From the NCBI GenBank assembly GCA_946480825.1, contig CAMLLG010000010.1, forward strand, positions 12,728-76,727: a stretch of DNA of 64,000 nucleotides, in the 5' to 3' direction. This DNA is from an uncultured Lysobacteraceae bacterium. Lineage in GTDB: Bacteria > Pseudomonadota > Gammaproteobacteria > Xanthomonadales > Xanthomonadaceae. The notes below the pieces were generated by a model. The model was not told where the DNA came from. It worked only from the letters and a program-made list of their open reading frames with translations, and did not search any database. The translations under genes were made by a program, and so were the position numbers. How positions within the stretch are numbered: position 1 is the first letter of the stretch; each line of letters opens with the position of its first letter. Positions 58,241 through 64,000 of the stretch are shown piece by piece.

Positions 58241-59500
58241 ATGACCGAAGTACAGCCTCAACTGCGTCCCGTCGCCGTCGGCGAACGCATCGAAGCGATG
58301 GACGTGCTGCGCGGCGTGGCGCTCCTGGGCATCCTGCTGATGAACATCGAAGCCTTCGTCGGGCCGCTGGTGGCCGTGATGACCGGACTGGATCCGACCC
58401 TGACCGGCGCGGATCGCATCGTCGATGCCGCGGCCTTCATCTTCGTGCAGGGCAAGTTCTACCTGCTGTTCTCGCTGCTGTTCGGCATGGGCTTCGCGGT
58501 GATGATGGCCCGCGCCGCCGCCGCGGGGCGGCCGTTCTTTTCGCTGTACCTGCGGCGCACGCTGGTCTTGCTGGCGATCGGTCTGGTCCATCTGCTGCTG
58601 ATCTGGTCGGGCGACATCCTGGTCGCCTACGCGCTGATCGCGCTGCCGCTGCTGTTGATCTTCCGCACCGTGCCGTATCCGCAATTGCCCTACTGGATGG
58701 CCGGGCTGTATCTGCTGAATGTGTTGATCATCTTCGGCATGAGCGCGCTTGGCTCGATCGCGCAACTGGAGCCGACGATGGCCGCGGAAATGGACAAGGC
58801 CCTGCAGCAGCAGGGGGCGGAGATGCGGCAGTTGCTCGAAGACGAGCGCGCGGCCTACGGCGCAGGCACGTATGCCGAGGCCGTGGCCCAGCGCGGCCGC
58901 GATGCGCTGGTGAACCTGCCGACGCTGTTCTTCATCGGCGCCCAGGTCCTGGCCATGTTCGTGCTCGGCGCGTGGTTCGTCGGCAGCGGTGCGATCGAGC
59001 GGCCGCAGGCGTTCCCGCGGTTCTACGCGTGGCTGCGCTGGGGCGCGCTGCCGCTGGGCCTTGCGCTGATGCTGCTGGCGTTCTGGATGATGCCGACGGT
59101 CGCATTCGACCGCCTCGATGCCACCAGCGGCGCGGCGACCGCGATCGGCATGCTCGCCGGTCTCGGCATGTGCCTCGGTTACGTCGCGTGGATCCTGCGC
59201 GGGCTGGCGTCGCCGTTCGCGGCCGCGCTGCGCTGGGTGGCGCCGGCCGGGCGGATGGCGCTGACCAATTATCTCGGTCAATCCATCGTCTGCACGCTGA
59301 TCTTCTACGGGTACGGGCTGGGTCTGTTTGAACGCTTGCCGCGCGCCTGGCAGGTGCCGTTCGCGCTGGCGCTGTTCGCGGCGCAGGTGCTGTGCAGCCG
59401 CTGGTGGCTGGCGCGGTTCCGGTTCGGGCCGATGGAATGGCTGTGGCGGGCCGCGACCTACGGCCAATGGCCGCCGATGCGACGCCGTGCGGAGGCGTGA
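58241..59500 (+). CDS. DUF418 family membrane protein (YeiB-like)
   Basis: 419 residues with about ten hydrophobic segments. Opening ERIEAMDVLRGVALLGILLM is the DUF418/heparan-acyltransferase-like signature; the C-terminal DUF418 region has GRMALTNYLGQSIVCTLIFY and FGPMEWLWRAATYGQW, its most conserved string. Related to acyltransferase-3 membrane folds; function unproven. Start ATG 58241. Next gene follows at 54 bp on the same strand. Confidence 0.9.
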   Translation: MTEVQPQLRPVAVGERIEAMDVLRGVALLGILLMNIEAFVGPLVAVMTGLDPTLTGADRIVDAAAFIFVQGKFYLLFSLLFGMGFAVMMARAAAAGRPFFSLYLRRTLVLLAIGLVHLLLIWSGDILVAYALIALPLLLIFRTVPYPQLPYWMAGLYLLNVLIIFGMSALGSIAQLEPTMAAEMDKALQQQGAEMRQLLEDERAAYGAGTYAEAVAQRGRDALVNLPTLFFIGAQVLAMFVLGAWFVGSGAIERPQAFPRFYAWLRWGALPLGLALMLLAFWMMPTVAFDRLDATSGAATAIGMLAGLGMCLGYVAWILRGLASPFAAALRWVAPAGRMALTNYLGQSIVCTLIFYGYGLGLFERLPRAWQVPFALALFAAQVLCSRWWLARFRFGPMEWLWRAATYGQWPPMRRRAEA

Positions 59501-59554
59501 GCCCGCGATGCGGCTAACATGGACGTCCGTTCCTCTCCGTGAACCTCTGTCCCG

Positions 59555-60811
59555 ATGCCCTCGACCGATGATGTCCTGATCGCCGGCGGCGGCGTGAGCG
59601 GCCTGGCCACCGCCCTGGCGCTGCTCGATGCCGGCCGCGGCGTGCACGTGATCGAAGCGAAGGCCCTCGGCAGCGGGGCGTCGCACGGCAACTGCGGCAC
59701 AATCACCCCCAGCCACGCGCCGCCGCTCGCCGCGCCGGGCACCGTGGCGACCGCGCTGAAGTGGATGTTCACGCCGGACGCGCCGCTGTACATCCCGCCG
59801 CGTTTCGACCCGCTGTTGTGGCGGTGGATGCTCGGCTTCGCGGGTCGCTGCAACGCCCGCGACTGGGAGGCCAGCGCCCGCGGCAAGCACGCGCTGCTGG
59901 ACGATTCGCGCCGCCGCCTCGTCGACTGGGTCGGACGCTACGGCCTGCAGTGCGAGTTCGTCGAATCCGGCGAGGATTACGTGTTCCGCGACAAACGCGC
60001 GTTCGCCCACGGCCAGCGCGAGCTCCCGTTGCTGCGCGAACTGGGCATCCCGGTCGAGCTCATCGACGGCGCCGCGATGGAAGCGCAGGAGCCGGCGCTG
60101 AAGCCCGGCGTGGCCGGCGCGCTGCGGTTCTCCGGCGATGCGGCGCTGCGGCCGGATCGCTACCTCGCCGAACTTGGGCGCGCGGTGCGCGAACGCGGCG
60201 GGATCATCGTCGAGAACTGTGCCCTGCACGGGCTGCGCGAAGACCGCGAGGGCGTGATCGCCTACACCACCCACGGCGAAGTGCGCGCGCGCAACGCGGT
60301 GCTGGCGTTGGGCGCGTGGTCGGCGAAGTCGGCCGACACCCTGGGCCTGCCGTGGATGAAGAAGATCATCCAGCCGGGCAAGGGTTATTCGATCACCTAT
60401 CGCGCGCCCGGGCTGGTGCCGAAGCGGCCGCTGGTGCTGCGCGAGCGCTCTGTCTGCGTCACCTCCTGGAACGACGGTTTCCGGCTGGGCAGCACGATGG
60501 AATTCTCCGGCTTCGACGAGACCCTCAATGCACGCCGGCTCGATGCACTGGAACGCGGCGCGCGCGAATATCTGCATGCGCCCACCGGCCCCGAGGTGCG
60601 CGAACGCTGGTACGGCTGGCGGCCGATGAGTCGCGACGACATGCCGCTGATCGGTCGCGCGCCCGGGCTGCGCCGGGTGTGGATGAATACCGGTCACGGC
60701 ATGATGGGCGTGGGCATGAGCACCGGCAGCGCGCAACTGCTGGCCGAACTGATGAACGGCCGCGCCCCGGAGATCGATCCCGCGCCCTATCGTCCGGAAC
60801 GTTTCGCGTGA
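59555..60811 (+). CDS. D-amino acid dehydrogenase-like FAD oxidoreductase (DadA family)
   Basis: 418 residues. DAO fold with FAD-binding VLIAGGGVSGLATALALLDAG at the N-terminus (first 25 residues), SHGNCGTITPSHAPPLAAPG, and C-terminal GWRPMSRDDMPLIGRAPGL with NTGHGMMGVGMSTGSAQL, characteristic of DadA. It oxidises D-amino acids or hydroxyproline-like substrates to keto acids, passing electrons to the quinone pool. A gene for N-formylglutamate amidohydrolase lies downstream, but no racemase is seen. Possibly in one operon with the glutathione reductase (73 bp gap). Confidence 0.88.
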   Translation: MPSTDDVLIAGGGVSGLATALALLDAGRGVHVIEAKALGSGASHGNCGTITPSHAPPLAAPGTVATALKWMFTPDAPLYIPPRFDPLLWRWMLGFAGRCNARDWEASARGKHALLDDSRRRLVDWVGRYGLQCEFVESGEDYVFRDKRAFAHGQRELPLLRELGIPVELIDGAAMEAQEPALKPGVAGALRFSGDAALRPDRYLAELGRAVRERGGIIVENCALHGLREDREGVIAYTTHGEVRARNAVLALGAWSAKSADTLGLPWMKKIIQPGKGYSITYRAPGLVPKRPLVLRERSVCVTSWNDGFRLGSTMEFSGFDETLNARRLDALERGAREYLHAPTGPEVRERWYGWRPMSRDDMPLIGRAPGLRRVWMNTGHGMMGVGMSTGSAQLLAELMNGRAPEIDPAPYRPERFA

Positions 60812-60884
60812 ACGCGCCAGCATCGTCGGTTCGCGCCGTGTCCCATCCGCCGTCGGCGGCTCCGCGCGACCTGGAGGAGGTGCC

Positions 60885-62306
60885 ATGCAGAAGCATCCGA
60901 TGCACGGGAACGTCGGTTCCGAAGGCAGTGTCGCCCGCATGAACGACGCCGCGGCCCGCGACTACGATCTGATCGTGATCGGCGGCGGCTCCGGCGGGCT
61001 CGCCGCGGCGTTCCGCGCCGCCGCCCACGGCGCCCGCGTCGCGCTGTGCGAACCCGACGCGCTCGGCGGCACCTGCGTCAATGTCGGCTGCGTGCCGAAG
61101 AAGGCGATGTGGCTGGCCGCGGACGTGGGCGCGAAGGTCGAACTCGCGCGCAGCTTCGGCTTCGATCTGCCGGCGGCGACGCTGGACTGGCCGACCTTCC
61201 TGGTTCATCGCCAGCGCTACATCCACAACATTCACGCGAGTTATCGCCGTCGCCTCGACGACGCCGGCATCGCGGTGCTGCCGCGCCGGGTGCGGTTGCG
61301 CGACGCGCACACCGTGGTCTGCGCCGACGGCATCGACCTGCGCGGCGAGCGGCTGTTGATCGCCACCGGCGGCCGCCCGCATCGTCCCGACGTGCCGGGC
61401 GCCGATCTTGGCGGCGTGTCCGACGATTTCTTCCACTGGACCGCACCGCCGCCGCGGGTGGCGATCGTCGGCGCGGGTTATATCGCGGCCGAACTCGCCG
61501 GCGTGTTGCAGGCCCTGGGCAGCCGCGTCGATCTGTTCGCGCGCGGCGACCGTCTGCTCGCCGGTTTCGACGCCGAAGTGGTCGCACAGTTGACCGAGGA
61601 TTACCGCCAGGCCGGCGTGCATCTGCACTTCGGTTACGGTCTCGACGCGGTCGAACGCGATGCCGACGGCAGCGGTCTGCGTCTGCGCGATATCGCCGGC
61701 GGCGTGAGCGAACGCTTCGACGCGCTGTTGTTCGCGACCGGCCGGCGCGCGAACACCGACGATCTCGGACTGGAGAGTGTCGGCGTCGCGCTCGATGCGG
61801 AGCGACGCATCGTCGTCGACGACGGCAACGCGACCAATGTCGAAGGCGTGTTCGCGGTCGGCGACGTCACCACCGATCCGGCGCTGACGCCGGTGGCGAT
61901 CGCGGCGGCGCGCCGGCTGATGGACCGGTTGTTCGCCGGCGCCACCGCGCGGTTCGATCGCAGCGACATCCCCACCGTGGTGTTCTCGCATCCGCCGCTG
62001 GCCAGCGTGGGCCTGACCGAAGAGGACGCGCGTGCGCGCCACGGCGACGCGGCGGTGCAGGCGTATCGCAGCGGCTTCCGGCCGATGCTGCATGCGCTGG
62101 CCGAATCGCCGCAGCGCAGCCTGTTCAAGCTGGTGTGCGTGGGCGAGGAACGGCGGGTCGTGGGCATCCATCTGCTCGGCGAAGGCGCCGACGAAATCCT
62201 GCAGGGTTTCGCGGTGGCGCTGAAGCGCGGGATCACCCTCGACGATCTGCACGACACCGTGGCCATCCATCCGACCAGCGCCGAAGAAGTGGTGCTGATG
62301 CGTTGA
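60885..62306 (+). CDS. gor: Glutathione-disulfide reductase
   Basis: 473 residues; GGAGGAGGTGCC precedes ATG 60885, though ATG 60939 (MNDAAARDYDL) would give the more usual N-terminus. FAD motif DLIVIGGGSGGLA, redox pair C64/C69 in GGTCVNVGCVPKK, NADPH fold VAIVGAGYIAAELAG, FAD-binding GVFAVGDVT, and active-site His462-Glu467 in HPTSAEE. The NADPH-binding Arg residues seem partly different (LFARGDRLL), typical of bacterial enzymes. It keeps glutathione reduced. Confidence 0.93.
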   Translation: MQKHPMHGNVGSEGSVARMNDAAARDYDLIVIGGGSGGLAAAFRAAAHGARVALCEPDALGGTCVNVGCVPKKAMWLAADVGAKVELARSFGFDLPAATLDWPTFLVHRQRYIHNIHASYRRRLDDAGIAVLPRRVRLRDAHTVVCADGIDLRGERLLIATGGRPHRPDVPGADLGGVSDDFFHWTAPPPRVAIVGAGYIAAELAGVLQALGSRVDLFARGDRLLAGFDAEVVAQLTEDYRQAGVHLHFGYGLDAVERDADGSGLRLRDIAGGVSERFDALLFATGRRANTDDLGLESVGVALDAERRIVVDDGNATNVEGVFAVGDVTTDPALTPVAIAAARRLMDRLFAGATARFDRSDIPTVVFSHPPLASVGLTEEDARARHGDAAVQAYRSGFRPMLHALAESPQRSLFKLVCVGEERRVVGIHLLGEGADEILQGFAVALKRGITLDDLHDTVAIHPTSAEEVVLMR

Positions 62307-62373
62307 TGCCGTCGCACGCATCGCCGCCCGCACGTGTCGCGCAACGAAAAAACCGCAACGATAAAGACAACGA

Positions 62374-63225
62374 GTGACTCGCAACGCCATGTCGACCGAG
62401 ATCGCCAGCGAAATGTCCGACGGGATTCCCGCGCTTCCCGTATTCCGGCTATATCGCGGCACCGCGCCGCTGCTGGTGAGCCTGCCGCACGACGGCAGCG
62501 CCATTCCCGCGGCGCTCGCCGCGCGCATGACCCCGGAGGCGCGTCGCGCGCCGGACACCGACTGGCATGTGTCGCGGCTGTACGCGTTCGCGCGCGATCT
62601 CGGCGCCTCGATGTTGGTGCCGGCGTATTCGCGCTACGTGATCGATCTGAACCGGCCGCCGGACGATGTTTCGCTGTACCCGGGCCAGAACACCACCGGC
62701 CTGTGTCCGATCGTGCGGTTCTCCGGCGATCCGGTGTATCTGCCCGGGGAGGAGCCGTCGCCGGACGAGATCGCACAGCGCGTCGAGACCTGGTGGCGGC
62801 CGTATCACGACGCATTGCGCGGCGAGCTCGACCGGCTGCGCATGGACCACGGCCGTGCAACGTTGTGGGAAGGGCACTCCATTCGCGGCGAATGTCCGTT
62901 CCTGTTCGAAGGACGTTTGCCCGATCTGAATCTCGGCACCGCCGCCGGCGCCAGCTGCACGCCGGCACTGCAGTCGCGATTGGAGGCGGTGCTCGCGGCG
63001 CAGACCGATCACGACTGGGTCGCGAACGGCCGCTTCAAGGGCGGTTACATCACCCGGCACTACGGCGACCCCGCGAACGGCATCGATGCGGTGCAGTTGG
63101 AGATCAGCCAGCGCATCTACATGGACGAGTCCCGATTCGATGAAGGCTGTTTCGAGTACGACGAGGCGCGTGCGGCGGACTCGCAGCGGGTACTGCGCGC
63201 GCTGCTCGAAGCCTGTCTCGCGTGA
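62374..63225 (+). CDS. N-formylglutamate amidohydrolase (HutG-like)
   Basis: 283 residues from GTG 62374, or 278 from ATG 62389; no decisive ribosome site. N-formylglutamate amidohydrolase signatures: PLLVSLPHDGSAIP, DTDWHVSRLY, YSRYVIDLNRPPDD, LWEGHSIRGECPFLFEGRLPDLN, and GGYITRHYG. It hydrolyses N-formyl-L-glutamate, the last step of one histidine-degradation route. Other hut genes are not in the window, so I leave the symbol open. It overlaps the following transporter gene (GTGA). Confidence 0.9.
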   Translation: MTRNAMSTEIASEMSDGIPALPVFRLYRGTAPLLVSLPHDGSAIPAALAARMTPEARRAPDTDWHVSRLYAFARDLGASMLVPAYSRYVIDLNRPPDDVSLYPGQNTTGLCPIVRFSGDPVYLPGEEPSPDEIAQRVETWWRPYHDALRGELDRLRMDHGRATLWEGHSIRGECPFLFEGRLPDLNLGTAAGASCTPALQSRLEAVLAAQTDHDWVANGRFKGGYITRHYGDPANGIDAVQLEISQRIYMDESRFDEGCFEYDEARAADSQRVLRALLEACLA

Positions 63226-64000
63226 CTGCGCCGCACAGGCCGGACGCCATCGGCGTGCTGCTGGTGGCCGGCGGCGCGGTCGCGTTCTCCGGCAAGGCCA
63301 TCATCGTCAAGCTCTGCTACCGCCACGGCGTCGACGCCGTCACCCTGCTGGCGCTGCGCATGGTCGTCGCGCTGCCGTTCTTCGCTGCGATGGCCGCGTG
63401 GGCCGCGCGTCGCGCCGCACCGCTGCAGCCCAGCGACCGCTGGCGCATCCTCGCGCTCGGCGCCTGCGGCTACTACCTCGCCAGCCTGTTCGACTTCCTC
63501 GGCCTCGCGTACATCTCGGCCACGCTCGAACGCATCATCCTCTATCTCACACCTACGCTGGTGCTGCTGATCGGCGTGCTGCTCGCGCGGCGCTGGCCCT
63601 CGCGAGTGCAATGGATCGCGCTGGGCGTCAGTTACCTCGGCGTCGCGCTCGTCTTCGGCCACGACCTGCGCGTGGAGGGCGACGGCACGCTCATCGGCAG
63701 CGCGCTCGTGTTCTGCAGCGCGCTCTCGTATGCCGCCTATCTCTACGGCAGCGGCGAACTCGTCGGCCGCATCGGCGCGGTCCGCCTCACCGCCTATGCC
63801 AGCATCGTCGCCAGCCTGCTGTGCATCGGCCAATACCTGATCCTGCAACCGATGCCGCTCGCCGACGTCGCCAACGAGGTCTACGCGCTCTCGCTGCTCA
63901 ACGGCACGCTCTGCACCGTGCTCCCCGTGCTCGCCACGATGATGGGCATCCGCCGCATCGGCTCCGGCCCCGCCGCACAGATCGGCATGATCGGCCCGGT
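63222..64000 (+). CDS. EamA/DMT superfamily transporter (partial, runs off right edge)
   Basis: GTG 63222 overlaps the HutG-like stop, and the frame is open to the last base (259 codons). AIGVLLVAGGAVAFSGKAII is the first helix; eight hydrophobic helices in two EamA repeats can be counted, ending at IGSGPAAQIGMIGP, close to the usual ninth helix, so roughly 30-40 residues are missing. Coupling to the amidohydrolase hints at uptake or export of a related compound. Substrate unknown. Confidence 0.87.
   Translation, partial: MTAPHRPDAIGVLLVAGGAVAFSGKAIIVKLCYRHGVDAVTLLALRMVVALPFFAAMAAWAARRAAPLQPSDRWRILALGACGYYLASLFDFLGLAYISATLERIILYLTPTLVLLIGVLLARRWPSRVQWIALGVSYLGVALVFGHDLRVEGDGTLIGSALVFCSALSYAAYLYGSGELVGRIGAVRLTAYASIVASLLCIGQYLILQPMPLADVANEVYALSLLNGTLCTVLPVLATMMGIRRIGSGPAAQIGMIGP

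Noticed and set aside
58193..60940. 915-codon minus-strand frame opposite DUF418 and DadA genes
   Set aside because: Antisense shadow; both plus-strand genes have full conserved motifs.
1..64000. tRNA, rRNA, CRISPR arrays and IS elements
   Set aside because: I scanned for cloverleaf-like segments, regularly spaced repeats and transposase motifs and saw none. A tRNAscan or CRISPR finder run would be needed to be certain.

Overview
The window is high-GC, gene-dense bacterial chromosome with short spacers, many ATGA-type start/stop overlaps and both strands used. Gene content (GspA/GspB, TonB receptor beside a TPR-sulfotransferase, hybrid sensor kinase, DUF885 lipoprotein peptidase, GTAG-type REP hairpins of the sort described in Stenotrophomonas) points to a gammaproteobacterium of the Xanthomonadaceae/Lysobacteraceae (Lysobacter- or Luteimonas-like). 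This placement is inference from gene families, not from a marker gene. I found no rRNA, tRNA, CRISPR array, insertion sequence or prophage.

Layout. 1-3.5 kb (minus): an uncharacterised cassette of a DUF2589-family protein, a related companion, a small helical protein and a large peptidoglycan hydrolase-like protein that runs off the left edge and has no signal peptide. 4-7.5 kb (minus): secreted M14 carboxypeptidase with PKD and P domains; outer-membrane beta-barrel. 7.9-17.4 kb (plus, one minus gene): hybrid histidine kinase, Rossmann protein, DEAD-box helicase, S9 peptidase, membrane protein, S4 protein (minus), VOC protein and WYL regulator. A spacer here (16.07-16.27 kb) folds into six consecutive near-perfect hairpins. 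17.8-22.2 kb (minus): GspB/GspA, an EamA transporter and its LysR regulator. 22.3-27 kb: cupin and EamA transporter, response regulator, DUF885 peptidase, GFA-family protein. 27.1-30.6 kb (minus): FdhD, small winged-helix-like protein and a YdeP-type molybdopterin oxidoreductase; the last carries a complete REP doublet in frame inside its coding sequence.

30.7-35.4 kb: TPR-sulfotransferase and TonB-dependent receptor. 35.6-37.8 kb: a compact type II-like methyltransferase/endonuclease pair of visibly lower GC, probably acquired. 38-41.2 kb (minus): Ser/Thr kinase fused to UspA with a metallophosphoesterase upstream, and a periplasmic cyclophilin. 41.4-44.7 kb: PadR plus HAAS/sensor-domain membrane protein, PHA depolymerase, TfoX-N protein. 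44.7-50.6 kb (minus): a long probable operon that begins with two Roadblock/LC7-like proteins, an unknown protein, a 56-residue protein, an MglA-like small GTPase and another unknown protein, followed by a histone-deacetylase-family protein, a DODA-type dioxygenase and a methyltransferase. 50.9-64 kb: HemJ-like protein, alkaline phosphatase, dicarboxylate symporter, small secreted proteins, two NlpC/P60 peptidases, SlyD, DUF418 protein, DadA-like oxidase, glutathione reductase, N-formylglutamate amidohydrolase and an EamA transporter cut by the right edge.

The best candidates for undescribed biology are the DUF2589/peptidoglycan hydrolase cassette, the Roadblock-GTPase cluster, the multi-hairpin dispersed repeat (two copies), and the REP doublet plus 17-bp duplication that remodelled the formate dehydrogenase-like operon.
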